A stretch of 64,000 nt of DNA from Microbacterium sp. 11MF (GTDB lineage: Bacteria; Actinomycetota; Actinomycetes; Actinomycetales; Microbacteriaceae). Location: contig NZ_KB911461.1 of NCBI RefSeq assembly GCF_000383475.1, positions 420,285 through 484,284 on the forward strand. The letters are read 5' to 3'. This document shows positions 1 through 8,221 of the stretch, in pieces. Positions within the stretch are counted from its first letter, which is position 1, and the number at the start of each line of letters is the position of its first letter. Position numbers and translations under genes: made by a program. Under the pieces are notes generated by a model that saw only the letters and a list, made by a program, of their open reading frames with translations, did not search any database and was not told the origin of the DNA.

Positions 1-571
1 CCGCCGAGGTGATCTCGTCGACAGCGGTGCTCAGCTGGCGGGCGCGTTCGGCGATGTTGCCGCACTCCTCCGCAAGGGCGATGCTGTCGGGTTCGAGCAC
101 AACGATCTTCTGCACCTCGGGAGCCGTGTCGAGCGCCGCGCCGATCTCCCGCAGCCACACCGGGTAGTCCTGTTCCGACAGTCCGCCGGCGGAGTGGTTG
201 CCGCAGTCCCGGCCGGGCAGGCCGTAGACCACCAGGGCGACGGAGCGACCCTGGTCGCGTGCCTGCGAGATGAGGTCGAGCACGGTGCCGCCGGCGGTGC
301 CGATCGGGTCCTGCTCGGGGGTCAGCCAGTAGGCGGTGGGCTGCGCGGCCAGGTAGTCGGCGGCATCCTTCTCGTCACCGGCCAGGTCGCGCGCGGCCGC
401 GGCGGCTTTCGCCTGCGACGGCGCGATGACGGTCGTCCCCAGGTGGGGAGGTTGAGCGGTGAGGGCGTGGATGCCTCGGGTCACCGCGCCTCCGATCACT
501 CCGATGAGAACCAGAACCAGGACGAGGACCACGATGATCGCCACGGGGACGAGTACGCGGGCCGGCGGCAT
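1..571 (-). CDS. Glycoside hydrolase family 6 beta-1,4-glucanase, 3' end beyond window
   Basis: The N-terminal 190 residues of a GH6 protein (endoglucanase/cellobiohydrolase, cleaving beta-1,4-glucan outside the cell); the C-terminus lies off the left edge. A single hydrophobic segment at about residues 5-26 acts as signal anchor. GH6 hallmarks follow: PTAYWLTP, then VVYGLPGRDCGNHSAGG, which carries the conserved Arg-Asp-Cys region, and VVLEPDSIA. I chose the ATG at 571 because AGGAAG precedes it by about 7 bases; an in-frame GTG at 592 would add MAPRKLR. It diverges from the phosphatase-family gene at 623. A second cellulase-type enzyme (GH5) lies at 38.9-40.5 kb, so the organism probably attacks plant glucans. 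Confidence 0.85.
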   Translation of the reverse strand, partial: MPPARVLVPVAIIVVLVLVLVLIGVIGGAVTRGIHALTAQPPHLGTTVIAPSQAKAAAAARDLAGDEKDAADYLAAQPTAYWLTPEQDPIGTAGGTVLDLISQARDQGRSVALVVYGLPGRDCGNHSAGGLSEQDYPVWLREIGAALDTAPEVQKIVVLEPDSIALAEECGNIAERARQLSTAVDEITSA

Positions 572-622
572 CCGCAGCTTCCTGGGAGCCACTCTTGAAC
601 TCTAGTCATAGGCTGAACATCG

Positions 623-1318
623 ATGATCACCGTCGTCTCTTACAACCTGCGCAAGCACGCCGCCGCGGGCGAACTCACCGAGCTGGTGGGCCGCTACGAC
701 GTCGACGTGCTGTGCCTGCAGGAGGTGGACACGACCGACATGCCCGAGCGCATCGGCGGTCTCGTCCTCGCCGACGCCACGAGGTCGAACCGACTGGGCT
801 TGGCGATCTACTACCGCGAGAACGGCTTCCGCGCGGGTGCGAGCAAGACCTTCTCGCTCAAGAAGTCGCTGCACGACATCGTCTTGAAGCCGGCGGACGA
901 GCGGATGCTGGGGCTCAACCTGCACGACATCGATTCCGGCACCGACTTCATCGTCTCGTCGTTCCACGCGGCTCCGCTGACGGCGCTGAACTCGCTGCGC
1001 CGGCATCAGATCCGCGCGGCGCTGAAGGAGCTGTCGACGCTCGGCAAGGGCGCGCCGATCCTCATGGTCGGGGATTTCAACTACCCCGTGTTCAAGGAGA
1101 ACCTGAGCCAAGTGATCCGTGAGAGCGGCTACGAGTTGAGCCTCAGCGACGCGCGCACCTACACGCGCTACAAGTTCTTCAAGGGGTACTACGACTTCGC
1201 GACCTCGAGCGGTTTCGAGATCGAGCAGGTGCGGACGCTCCCGCAGGGCGCGAGCGATCACCTTCCGATCCTGGTGACGGCGAAGCCGATCCAGCCGAAG
1301 AAGCCGAACGCCGCCTGA
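623..1318 (+). CDS. Endonuclease/exonuclease/phosphatase (EEP) family protein
   Basis: A 231-residue cytoplasmic protein of the EEP fold, which hydrolyses phosphodiester or phosphomonoester bonds using a divalent metal. Visible motifs: SYNLR with the metal-proximal Asn8, LQEVD with the metal-ligand Glu34, GDFNYP in the middle, and SDHLP near the C-terminus with the catalytic His. There is no signal peptide. Substrate cannot be read from sequence; nuclease, inositol phosphatase and sphingomyelinase relatives share these motifs. The gene ends one base before the convergent gene at 1320, leaving no room for a separate terminator. Confidence 0.75.
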   Translation: MITVVSYNLRKHAAAGELTELVGRYDVDVLCLQEVDTTDMPERIGGLVLADATRSNRLGLAIYYRENGFRAGASKTFSLKKSLHDIVLKPADERMLGLNLHDIDSGTDFIVSSFHAAPLTALNSLRRHQIRAALKELSTLGKGAPILMVGDFNYPVFKENLSQVIRESGYELSLSDARTYTRYKFFKGYYDFATSSGFEIEQVRTLPQGASDHLPILVTAKPIQPKKPNAA

Positions 1319-1319
1319 C

Positions 1320-1877
1320 TCAGTCGTCGGTGCGGTTGCGGTGACGGCGGACGGCCGCCGCGACGAGCACGACGGCTCCGGCGGCGATGAGCGCGCCGGC
1401 TCCGATCCACAGGCCCATGAGCTGGTTGCCGTCGAACCCGGCGCGCACGAGCGGGTCGCTGCTGTCGCTCGTGTCGATGACGGCGCTCGAGGTGCCGCCG
1501 GCGGAGGTCGCTGAGACGGCGGCGATGTTGTAGACGCCGCGCGCATCGGAGGGCAGGGTGATGCGGATCGCGGGCAGAGCCCCCGACGCGTCGGAGGTGA
1601 ACTGCGCGCTCGCCGTCGAGACGGCGGTGCGAACGAGTGCGAAGGTCGCTGCGGCGCCGTTCTCACCGGTCACGGTGACGGTGACGGTCTCGTTCGCGCC
1701 GAAGGTGGTCGAGTCGCACTCGAAGGTGATGGTGTCGCCCGCGCCGGCACCGGCGGCATCCGACGAACAGGCGTCGACCGGCGGGTAGATGGTCGACGCA
1801 TTCGCGACGGCGGGCGCGCCGAAAGCCATCGTGACGATGAAGAGGACGGTCAGAAGGGCGCGGGGGGAACGGCGCAT
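1320..1877 (-). CDS. Exported Ig-like protein with C-terminal membrane anchor
   Basis: 185 residues. The N-terminal signal peptide ends near ANA|STIYPP (about residues 1-27). A beta-rich extracellular domain rich in Thr, Val and Ser follows, containing two Cys (DACSS and FECDS) that could form a disulfide. Residues about 152-174 form one transmembrane helix, followed by a basic tail (RRHRNRTDD). This is the sorting layout of a surface protein retained by a C-terminal helix, without an LPXTG box. I do not recognise a named family. A TACACT box lies about 35 bases upstream and the ribosome binding site is weak. Confidence 0.6.
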   Translation of the reverse strand: MRRSPRALLTVLFIVTMAFGAPAVANASTIYPPVDACSSDAAGAGAGDTITFECDSTTFGANETVTVTVTGENGAAATFALVRTAVSTASAQFTSDASGALPAIRITLPSDARGVYNIAAVSATSAGGTSSAVIDTSDSSDPLVRAGFDGNQLMGLWIGAGALIAAGAVVLVAAAVRRHRNRTDD

Positions 1878-1970
1878 GGGGTGCTGCTTTCGGGCCGGGT
1901 ACTCACCCGAGTGTAACTGAGGCGTTCCGACCTGGGGTTTCTGCCCGATGACGTTTGCGCAACTCCCGGC

Positions 1971-3770
1971 TCAGCGGAGGCTGAGGTCAGACCCGGTCGG
2001 GTCGCACGACGCGTCGACGATCGGCGACCGCGACGCGTCGGCCGTCGGGGTGACCCACGCCTCAGCCTCTCGGATGTCGGTGTCGGCGACGACGTCGATG
2101 CTCACGGACTCGGTCTCGCCCGGCTTGAGGTCGAACGTGTACGAGAGCACCTGGCGGCCGTCGATCATGGCACCGCCGAAGCCGGCGCCCGTCGAGGTGG
2201 TGGAGGGTCCGATCGCGAAGCCCGCGGGCAGGTAGACCTCGCCGACGACGCGGGCGATGCCTTCGGGGACTCCGTATGAACCTGCACCGGTGATGTACTC
2301 GGGCAGTGATGTCGCCGCGTCGGCGGGAACGGTGTTGGTCAGCGTGACCTGCAGCGAGAGCGTCCGCGGGGTCGAGCCGGTGCCGCAGCCCGACCAGCTC
2401 AGCTGCACGTCGGGTGTCACGTAGTAGTCCATCTTCGAGCCCGTGCCGTCGTTGAAGTAGACGCCCATGCGCGCCGTGTCGGCGGTGCTCTGCACCGGCT
2501 CGCCCGCCAGCGTCGTGCCGGCGAGGACCGTCTCGTCCGCCTTCTTCGCGCTCCACAGGTAGAGGCGGTGCTCGGAGCCCGCACGGCCCAGCGCGGTGAT
2601 GAGGGCGCCGGGGTTCACATCGCCCTTCGTGAGGGCGGTGAAGACGGCGCCCGCGGCGGCCGAGAACACCAGGTCCTGCTGGTCGGCATCCGGGTAGCGG
2701 ATGTACACCTCGTTGAGGAGGAAACCCGCCGCGTTCTCACTCGTGAGCACGTCGCCCGTCGGGAGGGTCACCGGTCCCGTGGCCTTCAGCAGATACGACA
2801 GCGCCACGGGGTCGATGGACATGACGCCGTCGGCCGTCACACCGTTGCGTTTCGCGAACTCCGTCGCGAGCTGGGACGTCAGGCGGAAGTCGGGTACCTG
2901 TGTGATGTTCTGAAGGAAGCGGCCGGGCTTGGCGTTGTAGATCGTGCGGTAGTCGCCGAGATCGAGCACGGAGTCCGGGTAGGACGGGATGCCGCGGGCC
3001 TGGATCTGCTCGCCCAGGGCGAGCGCTCCGTCCTTCGCGACAATGGGGGTCATCGACCCGACGATCCCGCCGAGCGTCCGCCATTCGGAGTTGTTCTGCA
3101 CGAGCAGCAGGTGGGTGCGGGGGCCATCCGCGCCGAGCATCGACGGCAGCAGGGCGCTGGCGCGCGCGAGGGCGTCGGTCCCCGAGGCGACCTCCGACAG
3201 CAGCCCGCCGAGCTTGTCGACGGCATCCGCGATGGGGGTGACGAGGGGAGTGCGGTCGATCGATGCGACGTCGTCGCGAGCGGATGCCGCGACCTTCGCC
3301 GCCTTTGCTGCGGGGTCGGCGAGCGCCGAGAAGACGGCTGTGTCGATGCGTCCGTCGACGGGGACGAACGCTGTCACGCCGAAGCCGCCGGCCACCGAGG
3401 CGATCGGACGCGCTGTGCCGTTCACGACCTCGTCCACCGCCTCAGCGACATCGGCGACGGCGGCCAGCTGCGGCCCGATCCACGGCACTCCCTCGGCTCC
3501 CTGCCAGATGGGGTCGGACGTCAGCGACCGGGCGTTCGACGTGTCTTCGGCGAGGTCGTCGAGTGCGGCTTGCGCGGCGCTCAGGTTGTCGATGTCCTTG
3601 GCGATCGCGGGCGCCTTCTGCTGCGCGGCCGAGAGGTGCCAGTAGGCGAGGTAGCCGCGCACCCCGAGCCATCCGATCGCGAAGACGAGCAGCAGCAGCG
3701 CGAGCCCGAGGACCCAGACGACGACGCGGCCGGCGGTGCGGGCGGCGGGAGGGAGGAAAGTCTCGGGCAT
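1971..3770 (-). CDS. DUF4012 domain membrane-anchored protein
   Basis: 599 residues. One transmembrane helix near the N-terminus (about 10-36) is followed by a long predicted extracytoplasmic region. The middle matches DUF4012 proteins: LLLVQNNSEWRTLGGIVGSM, the LGDYRTIYN stretch and DGVMSIDPVALSYLL. Family members are frequent in actinobacterial polysaccharide loci but have no assigned activity. I prefer the ATG at 3770: a TAGGAT box sits exactly 7 bases upstream, the spacing of a leaderless transcript; the ATG at 3776 lies inside that gap. Its place beside exopolysaccharide genes suggests a role in polymer assembly or attachment, which is inference. Confidence 0.75.
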   Translation of the reverse strand: MPETFLPPAARTAGRVVVWVLGLALLLLVFAIGWLGVRGYLAYWHLSAAQQKAPAIAKDIDNLSAAQAALDDLAEDTSNARSLTSDPIWQGAEGVPWIGPQLAAVADVAEAVDEVVNGTARPIASVAGGFGVTAFVPVDGRIDTAVFSALADPAAKAAKVAASARDDVASIDRTPLVTPIADAVDKLGGLLSEVASGTDALARASALLPSMLGADGPRTHLLLVQNNSEWRTLGGIVGSMTPIVAKDGALALGEQIQARGIPSYPDSVLDLGDYRTIYNAKPGRFLQNITQVPDFRLTSQLATEFAKRNGVTADGVMSIDPVALSYLLKATGPVTLPTGDVLTSENAAGFLLNEVYIRYPDADQQDLVFSAAAGAVFTALTKGDVNPGALITALGRAGSEHRLYLWSAKKADETVLAGTTLAGEPVQSTADTARMGVYFNDGTGSKMDYYVTPDVQLSWSGCGTGSTPRTLSLQVTLTNTVPADAATSLPEYITGAGSYGVPEGIARVVGEVYLPAGFAIGPSTTSTGAGFGGAMIDGRQVLSYTFDLKPGETESVSIDVVADTDIREAEAWVTPTADASRSPIVDASCDPTGSDLSLR

Positions 3771-3777
3771 CGGCATG

Positions 3778-3783
3778 ATCCTA
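3778..3783 (-). promoter_or_regulatory. -10 box TAGGAT, leaderless start of DUF4012 gene
   Basis: TAGGAT on the minus strand with 7 bases between it and the ATG at 3770. This matches actinobacterial -10 (TANNNT) boxes of leaderless mRNAs. Confidence 0.5.
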
Positions 3784-3821
3784 CGGTGACGCCGTGACGG
3801 ACAGGTGTGGGGGATCGGAGA

Positions 3822-4952
3822 TCAGGGCGCGAACACCGCGCGCTCCCACCTGTCGCCACCCGAGACCTGCGCGTGCGCGGCGGCGTCGGCCGCCGCGGCG
3901 CAGAGCTTGTCGAGGTCGTAGTCGGCGAGCGGTGCTGCCGCGACCCCGATGCTCGCAGAGAGGCGGATGGGGACGGACGACTGGTCGGTGAGCGTGCCGA
4001 TCTGCTCGAGCAGCCGGGACAGGTAACCCCGCACGGCCGTGTCGGGGCGCGGCAGGAGGACGAGGACCTGCGTCGGCGACACGACATGGACGTCGGCCTC
4101 GGGCGGCATGACGTCACGGATGTCGCTCATGAAGCGCGCGGAGATCCGCTGGAAGGCCCGGCCGCTCGAGGCCTCGAGGAGTTCGGTCGGGTCGTCGAGG
4201 CGCACATCGATCAGCGACCACCAACGGTCGTCGGCCTTCTTCGCCCGGGAGAGGCGGTCGCGCGCGATGCTGAAGAAGTCGACCGTCTGCTGGTGCTCGG
4301 GCTTCGATGCGCCGCGGCGCACGAGGTAGAGCAGCGTGACGAGCGCGCAGACGAAGTAGAGCAGGGCGACGAGTTCGTTGAGGTCGTAGAGGTCCCTCAT
4401 GTCGGACTCGGTCTGGCCGATCGTCCCCCGAGCGAGCCGCATGACGCCGTCGACCGCGACGACGACGGCCAGGCCCACGAAGCCGAAAGAGACGACGAGC
4501 AGAGGCAGTGCCATCTCCCTCTCGGCCTTGCGAAGCCTCAGCAGCTCCCACGCGGTCAACCCTCCGGTCACGGCCGCCATGAAGAAGGCGAGGCGGAAGA
4601 GGGGACCGTAGACGGGGGTCTCCGCGGCGAGTCCCAAGGCGATGGTGAAGGCGCTGAACACGACGATCGTCGGGATCAGCATGATCGGCTCGCGCCCGCG
4701 TCGCGCCCGCAGGCCGACCCATGTGTAGGCGGCGGCGCACAGGATCGGCCCGTGTGCCGCTCCCCGCAGCGGCTCGGAACCGATCTGGTCGGCCGCGACG
4801 AGCAGGTAGCAACTGAGCATCGCCAGCGCGAAGCCCGCCGACCAGATGGATGCCGCGCGCCCGGGGAACGGCAGGAAGCCGAGGCCGATCATCATGATCG
4901 TGCAGGTGGTGGCGATCGCGACGAGGACGATCGTCACATCGATGTGGGTCAT
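3822..4952 (-). CDS. Polytopic membrane protein with degenerate GGDEF-like domain
   Basis: 376 residues. About seven transmembrane helices fill residues 1-215; the cytoplasmic C-terminal third (about 225-376) reads like a GGDEF fold. VVSPTQVLVLLP stands where GGDEFVVLLP would be, and the later SASIGVAAAP strand is conserved. The GG(D/E)EF signature is absent, so diguanylate cyclase activity is unlikely; a regulatory or nucleotide-sensing role is inferred. Its ATG overlaps the stop of the upstream kinase gene by four bases (ATGA), so the two are translationally coupled and probably act together. Confidence 0.65.
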   Translation of the reverse strand: MTHIDVTIVLVAIATTCTIMMIGLGFLPFPGRAASIWSAGFALAMLSCYLLVAADQIGSEPLRGAAHGPILCAAAYTWVGLRARRGREPIMLIPTIVVFSAFTIALGLAAETPVYGPLFRLAFFMAAVTGGLTAWELLRLRKAEREMALPLLVVSFGFVGLAVVVAVDGVMRLARGTIGQTESDMRDLYDLNELVALLYFVCALVTLLYLVRRGASKPEHQQTVDFFSIARDRLSRAKKADDRWWSLIDVRLDDPTELLEASSGRAFQRISARFMSDIRDVMPPEADVHVVSPTQVLVLLPRPDTAVRGYLSRLLEQIGTLTDQSSVPIRLSASIGVAAAPLADYDLDKLCAAAADAAAHAQVSGGDRWERAVFAP

Positions 4953-6586
4953 CGCTCGTCCCCCTCTTCGCGGCCGGCGGCGGGCAGACGGACCGTGACG
5001 GTCGTCCCGTGTCCGAGAGCGCTCTCCACCGTGATGCTACCCCCGTGGCTTTCGACGATCTCGCGCGCGATGCCCATGCCGAGCCCGGTGCCCGGCACGC
5101 CGCCTTCCTGCACGGTCTGCGCGCGGAAGTACGGGGTGAACACCCGCTCGACGTCGTCGGGCGACATGCCGATGCCCTCGTCGGCGACGGTCACGGCGCC
5201 CCAGCCGTCCTCGTCGACCGCGGCCACGACGCGGAGCGTTCCCCGGTCGCTGTACTTGATCGCATTGCTGATGATGTTGTCGATGACCTGCCGCAGGCGG
5301 AACTCGTCGCCGTCGACCTCGATCGGGCCCGCCACGACGGCATCGATCGTCAGGGCGGAGGCGGATGCCGCCGGCTCGAACGCCTCGATCGATGCGGTGA
5401 CCAGCTGGGCGACATCGAAGCGGGCGCGGGGGTCGTCGGCATCCGTCGACTGCGCCAGCAGGCCTTGGATGAGGGTGAGCATGCGCTCGCTCGCGGACTC
5501 GATGACGTCGACGTGGTCGCGCTGCGCGGGGGTCAGCGGGTCGCCTTCGAGAAGAAGGTCGGCGTGCCCGAGGATCGCGGTCAGCGGGTTGCGCAGCTCG
5601 TGGGCGACGACCCGGGTGACGTGGGGGCGCTCGCGCTGCGCGTCGGCGACCGCTGTGAGGTCTTCCAGCTCGACGACGAAGGTCTCCTCTCCCAGGGAGT
5701 TGGCGCCGGCGGGGCGGATCGAGAGCCCGAGGGCGCGCCAGGTGCCGGTGCGGTCGAAGAGCCACAGTCGCTCGCCCGAGACGGTCTCGCCGCGACCGGC
5801 GCGGGCGATCGCGGTCTCGGAGGGGGCCAGGGCGCGACCGCGGTAGCCGGTGTACTCGACGGCGCCGCCGACCGGGAAGCGCAGATCCTGGGTGTCGAGG
5901 GAGTACAGCGATCGGTAGGCGGCATTCGCCGAGACGATCTCTCCCCCGGGGGCGACCCGTGCGAGCGCGACGGAGATGGAGTCGAAGACCGCGTTCACGC
6001 GCTGTTCGGCCGACTGGACGCGGTGGACCGTGGTGGACAGACGGCGGGCCTGATTGCGCGCGAGGTCGCGGAACGCGCGGGTGCGCTGGGAGCCGACCGA
6101 GATGGTGATCGCGAGGAACGCCAGCGCCAGCAGGATGATCAGCAGGTCGACGAGCACAGCAGCCGAGAAGTCCCAGTGGGACGGGTCGGTGAGGTTCATG
6201 AGTGCGACGGCGCTCAGCGAGGTGACGATCTCGACGGTGCCGTAATACGTCGCGATCCACGCGATCGGGAACACCCACAGGTAGCCGAGGCTCGGCTGGC
6301 TGAGGCTCAGGAATCCGATGGCGACGATGTCGACGAGTGGCAGCACGAAGGCGGAGTGCTTCGAGGTGCGCGCCCACGGCGTGACGAGGGTCGTGATCGA
6401 GGCGATCACGATGACGAGGATGCCGACGAGGTATCCCGGCGTCGCGAGGAGGCTGACGTCGAGGACGCCCACGGCGACGGTGATGGCCACCACACTGAAC
6501 GTGAAGATCAGCTGCCACTGCCACACCGAACGCACACGGGTGCCGATCAGTTGACTGTCGGCCCAGCGGCTTTCGATCGTCGGCAT
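4949..6586 (-). CDS. Membrane sensor histidine kinase
   Basis: 545 residues. About six transmembrane helices (residues 25-165), a PAS-like region (about 195-310), then HisKA with VVAHELRNPL, phospho-acceptor His329, and a complete HATPase domain: N box with NAIKYS, G1 DEGIGM, F box and G2 GTGLGMG. Catalytic residues are all present, so it should autophosphorylate. The start is set by GGAG five bases before the ATG at 6586. The coupled degenerate GGDEF protein follows; the polyprenyl glycosylphosphotransferase precedes it by 41 bases on the same strand. No response regulator is adjacent; the nearest is the CheY-like protein at 9958. Confidence 0.85.
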   Translation of the reverse strand: MPTIESRWADSQLIGTRVRSVWQWQLIFTFSVVAITVAVGVLDVSLLATPGYLVGILVIVIASITTLVTPWARTSKHSAFVLPLVDIVAIGFLSLSQPSLGYLWVFPIAWIATYYGTVEIVTSLSAVALMNLTDPSHWDFSAAVLVDLLIILLALAFLAITISVGSQRTRAFRDLARNQARRLSTTVHRVQSAEQRVNAVFDSISVALARVAPGGEIVSANAAYRSLYSLDTQDLRFPVGGAVEYTGYRGRALAPSETAIARAGRGETVSGERLWLFDRTGTWRALGLSIRPAGANSLGEETFVVELEDLTAVADAQRERPHVTRVVAHELRNPLTAILGHADLLLEGDPLTPAQRDHVDVIESASERMLTLIQGLLAQSTDADDPRARFDVAQLVTASIEAFEPAASASALTIDAVVAGPIEVDGDEFRLRQVIDNIISNAIKYSDRGTLRVVAAVDEDGWGAVTVADEGIGMSPDDVERVFTPYFRAQTVQEGGVPGTGLGMGIAREIVESHGGSITVESALGHGTTVTVRLPAAGREEGDER

Positions 6587-6627
6587 AAGGGCTCCGCCGC
6601 CAGTGTGGCACGGATTGCGCACGGGCG

Positions 6628-8139
6628 TCAGAAAGCGGTGTCTCCCGGAGCGAGCGCGGCGCGCGCCGTCTTGACGAGGATGACGAAATCGCCGACGAGG
6701 GTCCAGTTCTCGACGTACGACAGGTCGAGGCGCACCGATTCCTCCCACGACAGCGACGATCGGCCGCTGACCTGCCAGAGGCCCGTGATGCCGGGCTTCA
6801 CGAGGAACCGGCGGTGGACGTGGTCCGAGTACAGCTCGACCTCGCGGGGCAGCGGCGGGCGCGGCCCGACGAGCGACATCGATCCGCCGATCACGTTGAA
6901 CAGCTGGGGGAGCTCGTCGAGGCTGAGCCTGCGCATGATGCGCCCGATGGGGGTGACCCGCGGATCGTTCTTCATCTTGAAGAGGACGGCGTTGCCGGCA
7001 TCCCGATCCTGCTCCATGAGGGCCGCGAGCCGGTCTTCGGCGTCGGTCACCATCGAGCGGAACTTCAGCATCGTGAACTCGCGGCCGCCGTGGCCGACCC
7101 GCGTCTGCCGGAACAGCACGGGGCCGGGGCTCGAGAGGCGGATCGAGATGGCGAGGAAGGCGAGGAGCGGGCTGATGACGGCGACGCCGAGCGAGGCGGC
7201 GCTGACGTCCATGACGCGCTTCAAGACGCGCTGTCCGCCGCTGAAGCGCGGCGTCTCGACGTGGAGCAGGGGGAGGCCGGCGACGGGCCGGCTGCTGATG
7301 CGGGGGCCGGCGATGTCGGCGATGCCGGGCGCGATGACGAGGTGCTGACGCCCTGCTTCGAGGCTCCAGGAGATCTCCTTGACCTTGTCGGCGGGCAGCT
7401 CGTCGGTGCTCGTGATGACGACGGTGTCGGCCGAGGTCGCCGCCATCGCGTCGCCGAGCGCCGAGATCGATCCGATGATCGGGATGTCGGTGCCCTCGAT
7501 CGTGTCTGCGACGGCGCCGCCGGGTACGCAGGCGCCGACGACGTAGTAGCCCGCGCTCGGCGTCCGCAGCAACTCGTTGGCGATGTCGATGACCGAGCGC
7601 CGCGATCCGACGAGGAGCACGCGGGCCGAGAACGCGCCGCTGCGCCGCTGGGCGATGAGCCACTGGCGCCAGAGCCAGCGTTCGAACAGCAGGATGAGGA
7701 TGCCGAGGGGCAGGCTGATCAGCAGGAAGCCCCGGGCGACCTCGGTCTGGGTGAGGAACGCGACGATCGCGATCACGCCGAAGAGCGTGACGCTGGAACG
7801 GGCGGTGCGGGCGTACTCGGCCGAGCCGGCACCGATGACCCGGTGGTCGCGGGTGTCGGCGAGGCTGAGGGTGAGCATCCACAGGAGGATGAGGGCTGTC
7901 GAGAAGCCCCAGTACGAGACCTCGCCGGCGACGCGCCCCGCTTGGATCGCGAGGTCGGCTGCGCCGAGGCCGAACCAGGCGAGCTGCGTGCCGTAGACGA
8001 CCCAGATGAGCACGAGCAGGTCGCTGATCCACAGCCGCCGAGCGTAGGTGCGGCGCCAGCGTTTGACGGGTTCCTCGTGACGCGCCCCCGTCGCCTTCTC
8101 GTCACTGCCCGTAGATTTCGATGTCATCGTGATCGCCAT
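6628..8139 (-). CDS. Polyprenyl glycosylphosphotransferase (exopolysaccharide initiating sugar transferase)
   Basis: 503 residues. The enzyme should transfer a sugar-1-phosphate from a nucleotide sugar to undecaprenyl phosphate at the inner membrane, the first step of exopolysaccharide repeat synthesis. About five N-terminal transmembrane helices (WISDLLVLIWV onward) are followed by a nucleotide-binding-like domain (VLLVGSRRSVIDIA), another helix (DVSAASLGVAVISP) and the catalytic domain with KFRSM, LDELPQLFNV, LVGPRPPLP and KPGITGLWQVSGR. The ATG at 8139 has GGGGAG 10 bases upstream; an ATG at 8127 is possible. It sits between two histidine kinase genes on the same strand. Confidence 0.9.
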   Translation of the reverse strand: MAITMTSKSTGSDEKATGARHEEPVKRWRRTYARRLWISDLLVLIWVVYGTQLAWFGLGAADLAIQAGRVAGEVSYWGFSTALILLWMLTLSLADTRDHRVIGAGSAEYARTARSSVTLFGVIAIVAFLTQTEVARGFLLISLPLGILILLFERWLWRQWLIAQRRSGAFSARVLLVGSRRSVIDIANELLRTPSAGYYVVGACVPGGAVADTIEGTDIPIIGSISALGDAMAATSADTVVITSTDELPADKVKEISWSLEAGRQHLVIAPGIADIAGPRISSRPVAGLPLLHVETPRFSGGQRVLKRVMDVSAASLGVAVISPLLAFLAISIRLSSPGPVLFRQTRVGHGGREFTMLKFRSMVTDAEDRLAALMEQDRDAGNAVLFKMKNDPRVTPIGRIMRRLSLDELPQLFNVIGGSMSLVGPRPPLPREVELYSDHVHRRFLVKPGITGLWQVSGRSSLSWEESVRLDLSYVENWTLVGDFVILVKTARAALAPGDTAF

Positions 8140-8221
8140 CGTTTCGCCACTCCCCGCGAGACGTGAAACTCCCCTTGCGCGGAAACTACCAGCAGCGTGT
8201 GACGCTCGTGTGTCCAACCCG

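Noticed and set aside
194..598. 134-residue rightward frame at the left edge
   Set aside because: It is the complement of the GH6 gene, whose protein has clear family motifs.
1970..1985. CTCAGC-GGAG-GCTGAG hairpin as terminator of the DUF4012 gene
   Set aside because: The 6-bp stem overlaps the stop codon and coding end, with no T-tract.
6587..8032. Open frame continuing the kinase at 4949-6586 to 1027 residues
   Set aside because: The added N-terminal half is Arg/Pro-rich out-of-frame translation of the glycosylphosphotransferase gene. The kinase has its own ATG and ribosome binding site at 6586.
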